A stretch of 64,000 nt of DNA. It comes from Tolypeutes matacus. Its lineage: Eukaryota > Chordata > Mammalia > Cingulata > Chlamyphoridae. This document shows, one piece after another, positions 35,887-48,876 of the stretch (position 1 is its first letter; each line of letters opens with the position of its first letter). The stretch spans positions 3,981,192 through 4,045,191 of the forward strand of contig JAKSZT010054458.1 in the NCBI GenBank assembly GCA_026826555.1, read 5' to 3'. Under the pieces are notes generated by a model, which saw nothing but the letters and a program-made list of their open reading frames with translations, ran no database searches and had not been told where the DNA came from. Made by a program: the position numbers and the translations under genes.

Positions 35887-38109
35887 CCATTTGGTAATTC
35901 TCAAAATATTTTAAACTTTTTCATGATTATTATATTGTTATGGTGATCTATGATTTGTGATCTTCGATGTTATCATAGTAATTGTTTTCAGGCACCACCA
36001 ACCATGCCTATATAAGACAATGAATTTAATGAATACATTTTTTGTGTGTTTTGACAGCTCTACCAATTAGTGATTTCCCCATCTCTCTTCCTCTCCTCAG
36101 CCCACCCTGTGATAAAACAATATTGAAATAAATTTAGTTAATAACCTACAATGGTGTCTCATCACTCACGTGAAGGAAAGCGCTATGCCTCTCTCACATT
36201 GAATCAAAAGCTAGATATGAATAACCTTAATGAAGAATGCAAAGGAAAGCCAAAATAGGCTGAAAGCTAGGCCTCTTATGCCAAACAGTTACAAAAGATC
36301 TAAATGCAAACGAAAAGTTCTTAAAAAGAAATTAAAAGTGTTACTTCAGTGAAAACACCAGTAATACGAAAGTGAAACAGCCTTATTGCCGATAGGGAGA
36401 AAGTTTTATGATCCGGATAGAAGGTCAAACCAGCCAGAATTATTCTCTTAAGCCTCATCCAGAGTAAGGCCCCAACTTTCCTAAATTGTCTGAAGCTAAG
36501 AGTGGTGAGGAAACTGCAGAAGAAAAAATTGAAGTTGTAAAGTTTGGTTTAAGGAAATAAACCAGCTCCATAACATACAAGTGCAAGGTGAAGCAGTGAG
36601 TATTGATTTAGAATCCACAGTAACTTATCGAGAAGCTCTTCCTAAAATAAATAATGTAGGTGGCTACACTAAACAAATAAGATTTTCAATGTAGATGGAA
36701 TAGCCTTCTATAGGAAAAAGATGCTATCTAGGACTTTCATGAAGGGAAAAGTCAATGCCTAGGTTCAAAACTCCAAAGCACAGGCTGACTCTCTTGTTAA
36801 GGGATAATGTTGCTGGTGACTTTACGGTGAAGCCAGTGCTCATTTACCATTCTGAAATGGGCCGTCAAGAATTTTGCTAAATCTCCTCTGCCTGTGCTGT
36901 AAAAATGCAATAACAAATATAATAACAACACCTGGATGATACCATATCTGTTTATAACATGCTTTACTGAATATTTTAAGCCTACTTTGAGATGTACGTT
37001 TCACTAAAAAGAAGATTCCTTTCAAATTATCACTGCTCCTTGGTCATCCAAGAACTCAGATGGACGTGTACAAAGAAACACTGTTGTTCTCATGCTTGCT
37101 AACACAACATCCTTTCTTCAACCCATGGATCAAGGGATAATTCTGATTATCAAGTCTTATGATTTAAGAAAGCATTTTGTAAGGCAGCCATAGATAGTGA
37201 TTCTTCTGATGAATTCAGGCAAAGTCAATTGAAACATTCTGGAAAGGATTTACCATTACAGATGCCATAAAAAAAACATCCAGGGGAGGGGGTAAAAATA
37301 TTAAAATCAACAGGCATTTGGAAGAAGTCGATTCCAAACTTCATGGATGACTTTGAAGGATTCAAGACTTCAATAGAAGAAGTATCTACAGATTTGGTGG
37401 AAATAGCAAGAGAACTAGAATTAGAAGTGGAGCCTGAAAATGGGACTGAATTGCTGCAATCTCATGATAAAACTCTAACGGATGAGGATTTGCTTCTTAT
37501 GGCTGAGAGAAAAAAGCGGTTCCTTGAGATGGATTCTACTCCTGGTAAAGATGCTGTGAACACTGTTGAAATGACAATGGAAGATTTAGAATATTACGTA
37601 AACTTAGCTGACAAAGCAGTGGCAGGCTTTGAGAAGAATGACTCCAATTTTGAAAAAAGTTCTACTGTGAGCAAAATGCTATCAAACAGGATCTCATACT
37701 ACAGAGAAATGTTCCCTAACAGGAAGAGTCAATCAATGTGGCAGTCTTCATTGTTGTTTTATTTTAAGAAATTGCCACAGTCACCCCAATTTTCAGCAAC
37801 CACCACCTTGATCAGTCAGCAGCAATCAACACCAAGGCACAACTCTCCACCAGCAAAAAGATTATGTCTTGATGAAGGTTCAGATCTGATGTTTAGCATT
37901 TTTAGCAATAAAGTATTTTTAAATAGAGTATGTATGTTGTTTTTTTAAAGACATACAGCTATTGTGAACTTAACAGACTACAGTATGGTGCAAATGTAAC
38001 TTTTATATGCACTGGGAAAGCAAAAAAATCATGTGACTAACTTTATTGTAGAATTTGCTTTATTGTGGTGGTCTGGAATCAAACCCACAATATCTCTGAG
38101 GTATGCCTC
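35887..38109 (+). mobile_element. Tigger1-like DNA transposon (pogo/TcMar), 5' end lost
   Basis: About 2.2 kb. Left side from 'tttggtaattctcaaaatat' and 'gttatggtgatctatgat'; right side ends in a terminal inverted repeat (about 38033-38109: 'ctttattgtggtggtctgga', 'caatatctctgaggtatgcc') followed by TA at 38110-38111, the target of this superfamily. The matching left terminal repeat and roughly the first 150 bp are absent. The body encodes a dead transposase (see next entry). Tigger elements were active early in placental evolution. Confidence 0.88.
36151..37890 (+). pseudogene. Tigger1 transposase pseudogene (TIGD1-like)
   Basis: Starts at an ATG in 'ctacaatggtgtctcatcac'; early codons read MVSHHSREGKRYASLTLNQK, the N-terminal DNA-binding (CENP-B-like) start. 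Several frameshifts and stops follow. In the DDE/D catalytic core, 'FNVDGIAFYRK' (36685-36717) keeps the first aspartate. The block that should hold the second, around 37031-37050, reads straight from 'ctgctcct' to 'tggtcatcca', so the segment bearing the second aspartate is deleted. A third acidic site survives in 'QPMDQGI' (37118-37138). The end, 37343-37948, stays open for 201 codons ([14 protein letters not shown]..., ...[13 protein letters not shown]..., [13 protein letters not shown]). AATAAA follows at 37905. Confidence 0.88.
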
Positions 38110-38111
38110 TA

Positions 38112-39589
38112 AAAATTTCTCTAAGGACTTGAACATTTTGTTACTAGGTGTAAATTTTTTTCTTTGTGATTTTGGTGCACCGGTTCAGTGTTGCCTTGGG
38201 TATAACTGGCATGCCTTGTAGATGACTTGAAATAGGAAATATCTATAATGATAATCAGGTTTCTGATGGGGGGAAACAATAGAGATGGTGTTTTAATTAA
38301 CGAAAGTAAAAGTTGAATGTGAAAGCAAAATATGTGAAACAAAAGTTAACATGCTTTGAGGAGCCCATGAGACTGTGTAGGTGATGCTTTATTATAAAAG
38401 TTAGGACTGTGTAATTCATGGGAGTAAAGTGAGTAGAAAGAGCCATGGGATTGACTAAATGTCCCTAGGGACAGTTAGTCTTAAGTGACTTAAGAAGTGG
38501 GTAGATGTCTGAAACCTGTGGCATGGCACATGCTCATTTACTTTACCATTTATGAGCTCACAATCTTGCTTTTTTACATATTGTTTTCTGAAATCATTCA
38601 CAGACCTCAAGTTGTTCAACAGGAATATGTGATTTGGGGCTTGGCATTAGTTAGGGATTATTGTAGGGTAGATGCAGGGAGCAGCATTTAGTGGCTCAAT
38701 AAGTATTATATAAATTAAATTGTGAAATCATCATTAAGACACTATAGAGTAGCAAACTGACTAAGCGAATGAGTTAATTTTTCATATTAATGTATATTGC
38801 ATCCTACTGTGTTAACCAACTCTTCACTGAACGAAAATGATGAGTATGAGGACCTAAAAGTGGTGCATACTGTACATTCTTAAAAATAATGCTGTCAATA
38901 TTCCACCATTACATATGAAATTTTGTGGAAGAGTTTTATAGAAAACTTAATTATGAAATTAAGAAGGTTCTCTTTTATTCCTAGCAATTGTTGTTTGTTT
39001 CCAAAGTTTTTTTTAATCAGAGGAAAGTAGCAAAATTTTAAATATATTTTCTTCAACTATTTAAATGAAATATGATTTTCATCTTCAAGTGTTAATGTGT
39101 TGAAATACCTTCATTTATTTTTTTTCTCATATTAAACCAAAATTACAGTCCTAGACTAAATAGAATTTGATCCTGATATACTGATTTTTATTTAAGTTTC
39201 CCTGGGTTTGGTTTGTTAAATTATTTAGAATCTTTTACATTTATATTGACAAGTAATGTTTGCCTATAATCATTTAATGTATTTTTCTTTGTAGGTTTTA
39301 GTGTATAGGATGTGTTAAATCCAATAGCAGTTAAGGAGAGGGTTTTCTTATTTTCTATATTTTGGAATGGAATTTAATATAGAAAACAAAATTACTTTCT
39401 ACTTTGATTAAAATATACATATATATATCTGGCCTTGATGTTTCCCTTTTGGAAATTTTTAAATACCCAGTCAATATTTCTAGAGTTGTAAAATGAGTCA
39501 GATTTTTCATTTCTTTCTGAGCTTTTCAAGTTTATTAGCAATATGCTTTTCAAATTAACGTTATTTATGCATTTGAAGAAAGGCAATGT
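38112..39589. other. Unclassified AT-rich sequence
   Basis: No gene or repeat that I can name. Confidence 0.45.
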
Positions 39590-42060
39590 CTTACATTGTT
39601 TATTTTTGCATTGTCTTTTTCTTTCTCAATTAATAATTCTTTGCCAGTTTTACATACCTACCGTATCTCCACAATTTTAGCATTTTGTATTTCATTAACA
39701 CACTCTCTTGTATTTTTATTTCATTTGTCTCTGTCTCTTTATTATGTTGTTCCTCTTAATATTGGTATTTACCTCACACTTTTACAGGCTTTTCATTTGA
39801 TTATAGACATTTACATTTTAAAATATCATCTAAGTTTTCTTTTAGTAGCATGGTAATTTGTTATTTAGTATTTTCATCATTTTCTGCTTACATGTTTTAT
39901 AATTTCCACTAAAATTTGTCTTTCACCAGTAACTTGCTTTAAAAAGTGTTTTTTAGTTTACTAATATACATAGAATATAATTTTTAGTTATCTTGTTTTT
40001 TTATTTATTTAATTCAAATTGTGATAAAAAAATGTAATGTTTATAATACCAATCTTTTAAAATCTTTGATTGATTATTTTTTAAACTTTACAAATGTGTT
40101 GTTGGTTTTAATACTGTAAACATGTCCCTTTAATATAGTTTGTTAAAATCATCTATACCTTGCTTATTTTGTCTTCTTTATTTAATTACTAATTTCTTTC
40201 TTTACTCTTTTCATATGTCAATGTTTGCAGTATATATGTGTGTATATATAGATGATAGATGATATTTAGATATCTAATATATAGACAATCATGTTTAATA
40301 TAATACCAAGCATAAACAATTACACATTTTCCTGTTAAATTTGTCTCCATGCATTGACTCTCATTCCAATTTAGTCTATTTGTCTCATAATAATATCACT
40401 CTGACAACTTTATTTTGGTTAGTGTTAGCCAAATCTATCTTTGTTCATCATTGTACTTTCTACCCCTGTTTACATGTTTTAAATATGTCTCTTTTGAGCA
40501 GCATACAAGTAGATGCTGTGATTCTTAACTAAAGCATTTTGTCCATTTGTTTTCATTGTAATTGTTGATTTACATTCACTTATTCTGAACATTTTAGGCT
40601 GTTCTTACATTTCTCCTATACTTCTATTTTTTTTTTTTGCTCTTTTTATGACTTTGTGATTATTTGTTAAAATTGCATTTCTCCTTCTTTCATTCAAGTG
40701 TGTATATATATTATTTAAATTTTCCCTAGAATTTTAAAAATTCATATATTTATGTCAATTGGTATTATTACTCATCTCTCAAATAGTATTAAAGAAACTT
40801 TATATTTGACCAAACTCTTCACAAATTTTATGCTATCATCATCCATTATTGTAGCTTTGCATTTTTAATTCTCACAAGGAATATTTAATGTTGCCTTATA
40901 AAGGTAATGTTTGTTTTAATTTACTAATATTTATACCATATTCTTTGCGTTTCATTCCTCGCTGCTTCATAGGTCTCTTTCTAGGATCATTTTCCTTCTG
41001 TCAGAAGTACACCCTCTATAATTTCATTTGAATAAGGTCAATTTGTGGCAAACTCTCAGCTTTTGTTTGTCTCAACACCTAACTTTTACACTTCTGTAGA
41101 AGTTGTTTTCAATATGATTTACAATTATTTTCTCTCAGAACATTCATGATATTATTCCAGATTTTTTCTGGCTTCCATTGTTGTTACTGACAAACTACAT
41201 ATCAGTCTAATTGCAATGCTTTCAGGACAATCTTTTCATTCTTTCCACCTTTTTTTTTTTAAGAATGTATGGGGGATTGAACCCACGACCTCATACATAG
41301 GAAGCAGGTGCTCAATCACTTGAACTACTTCTGCTCCCCATCTCCAGCTTCTTTTTAGTGATTCTTTTTGGCTTTGATATACTACAGCTCCACTTTGATG
41401 TGTCTAAGAATAGATATCTTTTGTTTATCTCATTTGGGATTTTTTGAGCTTCTGTGGAATGTTTCCTTTTACCAATTTTAGAAATTTAGGGTCATTATCT
41501 TTTCATATATTTCTCTCTTCTCTTCCTTTTTCTTGAAATTCTAACTAAATAGTTAAAGATTTCCTCACTCTAAACTACATGTATCTTAAACTTACTTTGT
41601 TGTTTTTTTATCTCTTTGGCTCTTGAGCTTTATATTCATTCCAGAATGTAAAGCAGATACTCACTTCTGCTTTATATTCCAGAATGGTTCTTCAGTGTGT
41701 CTTAACTTTAATATAGTCATTTGGTTTTTTAATTTCTTTATAAAGTTCTAGTTAGTATATGTTCAGTTAGGCTATTTTTCTATTCACTTTTAGACACCTT
41801 TACAAGATTCTTGCTTTCATTTCTTTGGCCTTTATTTCATTTCTCATAAATGTATTTAATTTTTTATTTTTTGCCTAATGTTTCTGAAACTGATATTTTT
41901 GCACTTTTGATTTTCCTTCCTTTTGTTTATGCTAGCTCACACTTGTGGTGTTGGTATTAATTGTGATATTTTTGACTGTGGATTCATATTTCTTAGAAGT
42001 ATTTCTGTTTTCTTTCTAGAGGACAGGTTTCATGGTTGTCTTATCTAAAGCTCATTATAA
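39590..42060 (-). mobile_element. Old L1 (L1M-type), antisense, with SINE insert
   Basis: Long T-rich antisense L1. Landmarks are 'ttttgagcagcatacaagta', 'ctaaagcattttgtccattt', 'aattgttgatttacattcac', 'tattccagattttttctggc', 'tccattgttgttactgacaa', 'tgggattttttgagcttctg' and 'gtctcttaactttaata'-like text. Left edge uncertain. Interrupted at 41248-41339 by a SINE. No usable frame. Confidence 0.65.
41248..41339 (-). mobile_element. DAS SINE, single unit
   Basis: T-run 41251-41260, then 'gggggattgaacccacgacc', 'tcatacataggaagcaggtg', 'ctcaatcacttgaactactt', 'ctgctcccc'. It divides the L1 between 'cattctttccacc' and 'atctccagcttctttttagt'. Confidence 0.88.
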
Positions 42061-44489
42061 TCAGTAAACACCCAAAGGTGAAAACTGGCTTAACTTTTCC
42101 CATTACCTCTCTGGGTTTTCATTTTTGATTAGTTTTTGGTTTTATCAAAAGTTCAGATCATAAATATATTTTAAAATACATATTTAATATTTAGTAAAGA
42201 ATTTTAGTTGTTTAGAGGGAATATTTGGTCGGATGACATATAATGCCATACTGTTGGACAAATATTTTCTCACCATTTTCAGCCATATTTTATAACCATT
42301 TTTTAATTAAGACTCTAGTAAAAGGAAAGGGTACTCATCTGTCCCTTTCCAGTTACCATGAAATGTATATTACATTTTGTAAATTTTTCACAGTTGTAAT
42401 AATGTTTTTTATAGTGTATTTTACCTTAATATAATTTATGTTTTTATTTTAAAAATATGTATTATGTTATATTTTTGAGAAGTGCTCATATGGGAAGCCT
42501 TAACAGTCTCTGTGTTCTCATTTAAATTATAGTATATCACTTCTTTCTGTCAATTTTTCATCAGGTCCAGATGGTAGAGTTGTTTGCCTTGCACAGTGTC
42601 TGGCTGAGTTAAGTGTGAACCATTTGAAATTCAATCAGTAGGAGATGGAAGTGATAGCTGTTGGGCAGGGAAAAGCATTTTGATAATTTATAAAGAATTT
42701 TATATATATGACCATGAAAAATACAAGCCATGATGTACTATGATAAACCTGACACTTTTGGCATTACATTAAAAAATCAATGATATGCTTTTTCTTTTCC
42801 TTTTAATAAGGAAATAATCCACAATTTTTTTTTGGCTTTGAGTTTATAGATTAATTACACACATGATGTTTTGGCTTCATTACTGCATTTTTCAGACCTT
42901 TTATACATTTTCCACAAAATATAAATGTTGTAGATAAGAAAATATTATGTACAGGGGAAATATTGTTTTCATGGTTCAAATCCATTTTTGCACAGGCATA
43001 AATTATACTTTGAGAAAATGGAACCACTGGGCTGCACTTGCATTTGTTTAAAATGTATAATTGTAAGTTCTTTCTCATAATTACCTGGAGCTATTAATAA
43101 AGCAATTTTAAGAAAATGTGTTTACTAAGAATACAAACATACCTTGAGGATATTCACAGCACTCGCTAATGTCATCTCTGTATATATGCAGGAATTGGCT
43201 ATAAGACTTAAAAGAGGCCTTCCTATTGTTCATATTGTTTATATTTTAATTCATTTAAGTGATTAGAAAGTAGGCATGAATTTATAAAAATAACTGGAAA
43301 TATCAAGTAAACAGATTTTTAGATCATTTTATATTAAAAATCTCTTAGTTCCGTCTTCTTATTAGTTTAAGGTCAGTGGACCTAAGGTGGTTCATGATAC
43401 AGTGATTATTTAATATCAGAGACAACCTTCCCCAAGTATACATTCTCTAGAATCTTAAAATCTAAACAAAAATAAAATGAAAAGCATAACAAAAAATTAG
43501 AATGACAAGGATTTTTAAAAATCTAATAATATCTTCTAATTTGACATAATAAGATGTTGGTGTCAATAGGTCAAGGGGAATTCTAAACACACTTAGCTGA
43601 ACAGTGGGGGAGGTGATACTAAAAATTAAAATTTCAAGTTCCATTTGGATTGTGTATGCGATGACAGTTTTAAATAATAGTTTACTTTCAGTGTATGCTA
43701 GCCCATACAGTACATTTGTAAAAGTTAGAAAAATCTTACTACAAGGCAAGTATATTAGGAAAGTACCTTTTCTGGGCAAAGTAGATGTATGTTATGTGTG
43801 AAGGTCCCTGCAAGGGAAAAATTAGCATAATAAAATTAGAATAATTAAAGAAGATCTTACATTGTACAGAGGTCTGAAACCACAAGAAACTTAGTATGCC
43901 CTGCCCTTGACTTTCTCATGGACTAAAAGGGTAAGGGAAGAGTAAATCATGGAAGGATGGAGAAGAGTATCCTGTGACAATGCCATCTTGAGAGGTGGAG
44001 CTTACATTCTCTCGTCCCAGCCTCCATGGCATCAGTCAATTTAGAGGACTTAGCAAGCGCTGTAAGGATGGGGCTCTGCCTATATTTTACCTCTTTGGCC
44101 AGATATTCTTGTACATGATATGCATATCTGTTTTAACCAATTACTAACAATGTAATATTGGGCAAATTATACTGAAAAGTAAAATAAACAAAGATAATAT
44201 TTTCCTAATAGTTGTATTATGAAGGCTAAATGTAATTAGTTATTTGAAATAATATATAAATATGCAAATATTTAACAATTTTCATTATTGGAAGAAGAGA
44301 AGCATTTTTCTACATAGCTGTCCTACACATAGCTCTAAGATTGATTACAATTTCTTTAATATTAATTTTCATTAAGCATTTATTACTCATTCTTAGTTAA
44401 GTATCCCCACAATCCACATCGACCAGGTTTACACTTAGCTCTCTAAAATTAATTCTCTTCTTGTACTTATCTGAAATGTTGAAGCCATT
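42061..44489. other. Unclassified sequence
   Basis: No repeat or gene identified. The piece 42530-42830 is less AT-rich and lacks repeat landmarks. 'acataccttgaggatattca' at 43139 recalls a Tigger end but is isolated. Confidence 0.45.
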
Positions 44490-44720
44490 CTTTTTTTCCC
44501 CTTTAATTAGGGAAGTGTAGCTTTACAGAAAATCCTGTATAAAATACAGAGTTCTTATATGCCACACTATTAGTGTGGTACATTTATTACAATTTGTTAC
44601 AATTCATGAAAGAACATTTTCATTATTGTACTATTAACTGTAGCCCATTGTTTACAATAGCATTAACTGTGTTGAACAGTTCTTTTTAAAAAATGTTTAT
44701 TCTAGTAACATATGTACAAC

Positions 44721-45143
44721 TGTTTCAACCCAACTTTGAAGGGCACAGCTTGGAGCAGCTATAAGACCAAAGAATGCACTAGACAAATGGTTAGACATGA
44801 GCTTTTTGGGGACTTACTAACAGCCGATGGCGGCTGGTCAAAGAATGAAGTTAGCAGTCTGCAAACAAGGGAGAAAAGGAGGGGGAATATAAGCAATCTC
44901 AGGACAGACATAGGGTATGAAAACAGAGTTTCTGCAAAAGTTACATGAGGTGCACAAACTGAGGGAGGGAGTATACAGCCTTGAGGGGGTTAAACTTTGT
45001 AGGACCATGTGTACATTCTCTCCTTCCAGGTTGTCTGTTACTTTTTAACTAGGAAATGTCCAGGTTACACCATGCCGCTTCACGCTTCCGGCTATGTTTC
45101 ATTTAAGGGGAGGGGGAAGCACCCCGGTCACTTGGCTTCCACA
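44721..45143. mobile_element. Solo LTR with 6-bp duplication (class II-like)
   Basis: 423 bp, TG...CA ('tgtttcaacccaactttgaa' to 'acttggcttccaca'), flanked by 'tacaac' at 44715-44720 and 45144-45149, exact. A 6-bp duplication is the habit of class II (ERVK/beta-like) elements. The L1 3' UTR resumes directly after it. More GC and CpG than its surroundings ('gatggcggctgg', 'cgcttcacgcttccggc'). Family and strand not recognised; no obvious AATAAA in either direction. Confidence 0.8.
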
Positions 45144-45344
45144 TACAACCTAAAATTTCCCTTTGAACCACATTTACCCATATACTTCAGTGTTATTAAT
45201 GACATTCAGAATGTCCTGTTAATATCACCACTAATTCATTAACAAAACTTTACTATAAATCCAAATAGAAATTCTGTACAATTTAAGTATTAACTCCTCA
45301 TTTCCTACCTGCACACCTTCCCCTGGTAACCTACATTCAATATT

Positions 45345-47569
45345 CTGATTCCATTATCATAATGATTTCATATCATAAAATATCTGTCTTTTTGTGTCTG
45401 GCTTATTTCACTCAAAATGATATCTTCAAGTTTGATCCAGCTTTTGTCAAATTGTGAATAATGCTGCTATGAACATTGATGTGCAAATATCTGTTCCAGT
45501 CCCTGCTTTCAAATCTTTTGGCTATATATCTAGATGTGGTGTGCAGGATCATATGGTAATTTTATACTTAACTTTCTGAGGAACCATCAAACTATCTTTC
45601 ACAGCAACTGCACCATTTTGCATTGCCACCAGCACTGGATGAATGTTCTTATTTCTCTGCAACCTCCCTAACATTTTTTTTTAACAATTGGCATTCTAGA
45701 TGATGTTAAATGGTATGGTACCTCAATGTGGTTTTGATTTTCCTTTCCCTAATAGCTAGTGATGTTTCCTTTGATATGCTTTCTGGTCTTATGCAAAAAG
45801 TCTTCTTTGGAGAAATGTCTATTCAGGCTTTTTGAACATTTTTTAAATTGGGTGATTTGTCTTTTTATTGTTGATTTGCCATATTTCTTCATATATTCTG
45901 TATATAAAACCTTAATGGATATGTTGTTCCAATTTGTTTTTTTCTCCCATTGGGTAAGTCATTCTTTTGCTTTCATGATAAAGTCCTTGGATGAACAAAG
46001 TTTTTAATTTTGATGAGGTCCTGTATATCTTCTTTTTCTCTTATTCTTTATGCTTTGGATGTGATATACAAGAAAATATTGTCTAACTCAAAGTCCTGAA
46101 GATATGTCCCTAAATTTTGTTCCAGGAGTTTCATAGTTACGGTTCTTATATTTAGGTCTTTGATTCATTTGGAGTTGATGTTTTATATATGTTGTGAAAG
46201 CTGGTTCCACATTCATTCTTTTGTAAATGGACATCCGGTTTACCCAACACCATTTGTTAAAAAGACAATTCTTTCCCCACAGACTGGACTTGACATCGTT
46301 GTCAAAAATCAGTTGGTCATAAATGTGAGGGTTGATTTCTAAAATCTCAATTAGATTCCATTAGTCTATATGTCTGCCTAGTGCTGTTACCGTGTTCTAT
46401 TGATTATTGTGGCTTTATAATGAATTTTAAGAGGGAGAAGTAGAAATCCTCAACTTTATTCTTCTTTTTCATGACGGATTTGGTTATCCAGGGCCCTACC
46501 CGTCAATATAAATGTGATGAATGTTTTTTCCATTTCTGCAAAGAAGGCCATTGGAATTTTGATTTGGATTGCATTGAATAAGTACATTACTTTGGGTAGA
46601 ATTGACTAATTATGTAGTGTTCCAATCCATGAACAAGGAATGTCTTTCAATTTATTTAGGTCTTTCTTTTAGTAATGTTTTGTTGTTTTCTGTGAACTAG
46701 TACTTTACATCTTGGTTAGATTTATTCCTAGATAGATATTTCATAATTTAGTTGCTATTATCAATTAATTTTTCCAGATTTTTTTCTTCAGATTATTCAT
46801 TACTAGTTACAGAAATATTACTTATTTCTCTGTGTTGATTTTGTACCCCACCACTTTGATGAAACATTTATTAGTTCCAATAGCTTTGTTATCGATTTTT
46901 CAGGATTTTCTTAATATAGTATCTTGCCATCTGCAAATAGGAAATTTTACTTCTTCCTTTCCAATTTGGATGCCTTTTATTTCTTTCTCTTGCCCAGTTG
47001 CTCTACCTAACCCTTCTAGTACAATGCTGAATAACAGTATTAATAAGCTTCCTTTTCTTGCTCCTGATGTTAGAGGGAAAGCTGTCGCTCTTTCACCATT
47101 GAGTTTGATGTTAGCTGTCGGTTTCTAATAGATGTCCTTTATCATTTTGAGGAAGTTCTTTGATTTTTACTTTTCTAAGTGTTTTTTTCTGAAGAAGGAG
47201 AGCTGAGTTCTTTCAAATGCTTTTGCTATATCACTTGAAAAGATCATGTGTTTTTTTCCCATTGTTCTTTTAATGTGGTGTATTACACTTGATATACTTA
47301 TATTGAACACTCTTGCATACCTTGAATGAATCGTACTTGATCATGATGTAATTCTTTCATTTGTTGGAAGGATTTTGATTACTGATTCAGTCTTTTTTCA
47401 AGTTATTTGTTTGTTGAGATCTATTTCTTCTTGATTCAGTGTAGGTGATTTGTAGATTCCTAGGAATTTTTCCATTTCATCTACATTGTCTAATTTGTTT
47501 ATTGTACAGTTATTCATAGTATTGACTTACAGTCCTTTTAATTTATGTGGAGTCAATAGTAATGTTCCC
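45345..47569 (-). pseudogene. L1 ORF2 remnant (RT to C-terminus)
   Basis: Antisense ORF2 with many stops. The reverse-transcriptase active site is at 46926-46937; its complement reads F-A-D-G where functional L1 has two aspartates (FADD), so a catalytic residue has been lost. Further left come the C-terminal landmarks: 45700-46420 is the thumb and later region, and 45450-45560 the 'CCYEH.CANI'-type tail code. ORF2 normally nicks DNA and copies L1 RNA; this copy cannot. Confidence 0.8.
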
Positions 47570-48157
47570 TGTATTAGTCAGCCAAAGGGGTGCTGATGCA
47601 AAATACCAGAAATCTGTTGGTCTTTATAAAGGGTATTTTTTGGCGGTAGAAGCTTACAGTTACCAGGCCATAAAGCATAAGTTTCTTCCTTCACCAAAGT
47701 GTGTTGCCACATGTTGGAGCAAGACAGCTACTGATGTTTGCCAGGGTTCAGGATTCTTGGGCTCCTCTCTTCTCAGGGCTCCATTTCTCTCTGGGTTCAG
47801 CTCCTCTGTTTCCTCCACAAGGTCAGCTGTAGACTATGAGGCTCTCTAGGCTTTGTCTCACTCCACAAGGCCAGCTGTAAACTGTCAGGTGAATCACTGG
47901 TCTCTTTACCTGGGCCCCTTCTCTCCTTCCTCACGACCAAGCTCCTCTGTGTACTTACTTCCTGGCCTCCATATTAAAACTCTGCATCAGAACTCCATAA
48001 TCAAAAAATCCAACTCCTCTGCTCTACCAACATCCTACTTACATGGCCCAATCAAAGCCCTAATCATAATTTAATCATGTCCAGAGGAACAGACCAATTT
48101 ACAAGCATAATCAAATATCTATTTTTTGGAATTCATAAATAATGCCAAACTGCTACA
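47570..48157 (-). mobile_element. Solo LTR, MaLR-like, exact 5-bp duplication
   Basis: 588 bp from 'tgtattagtcagccaaaggg' to 'ccaaactgctaca', flanked by 'ttccc' at 47565-47569 and 48158-48162. A second copy of the family sits at 10539-11100. The frames at 47547-48074 are inside it and are not genes. Confidence 0.9.
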
Positions 48158-48284
48158 TTCCCCTTTTAATTTCTGATTTTAGTTATTTGGGTCCTCTTTC
48201 TTTTTTTCTTTGTCATTCTAACTAAAGGTTTTTCAATTTATTGATCTTTTCAAAGAACCAAATTTTGGTTTTGTTAATACTCTC

Positions 48285-48748
48285 TGTTTTATTTTAATGG
48301 ATGCTCAAGCAAATACAATGAAGTGAGTTAGCTTAAATAATAAGAATTTAGTAGCTTATGGTTCTGAGGCTAAAAGAAAATCCGACTCCCATTGTCAAAG
48401 CAAGCTTTCTTCCTGAAAACTGTGTCAATCTGGGACTCTCTGCTGGTAATCCTTAGCCCTTAGTTTGTCACATAGGAAGGCACATGGTGAAGTCTCCCAG
48501 TCTCTTTTCTCTTCTGGGTTCTATTTTTGTACAGCTTCTAGCTGTTCGTTCTGTTGCTTTCTCTTTCTGAATTTCATTCTGTTATACAGGACTCCAGTAA
48601 TAAGGATAAGAAGCATCCTGATTGAGGTGGGACCCACTTTTACTGAAGTAACTTCATCAGTGGGTCTTACAATATGTTCACACCCACAGGAATGGATTAT
48701 GTTTAAGAACATGTTTTCCTGGGATACATACAACTTCAAATCACCACA
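48285..48748 (-). mobile_element. MaLR LTR (solo), antisense
   Basis: 464 bp from 'tgttttattttaatggatgc' to 'caaatcaccaca'. Reversed, it is the same family as 33278-33753: 'tgtggtgatttgaagttgta', 'aaacataatccattcctgtg', 'gggtcccacctcaatcagga'. Flanks 'ctctc' and 'ttcgc' agree at 3 of 5. L1 text resumes at 48749 after a T-run. Confidence 0.75.
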
Positions 48749-48876
48749 TTCGCTTTTTTTTTTTTTTTTCAAATCAATATCATTTATCTCCACACTAATC
48801 CATTATTCCCTTCCTTTTGCTCATTTGGGTTTAGTTTGTTCTTTTTTTATATCCCCTAGCTTTGAGGTAAGGACTC

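Noticed and set aside
43136..43175. Second Tigger terminal repeat ('acataccttgaggatattca')
   Set aside because: Only about 15 bp resemble the end and no element body follows in either direction.
44563..44580. Hairpin 'ccacactattagtgtgg'
   Set aside because: Six-base arms inside an L1 3' UTR; common by chance in such sequence.
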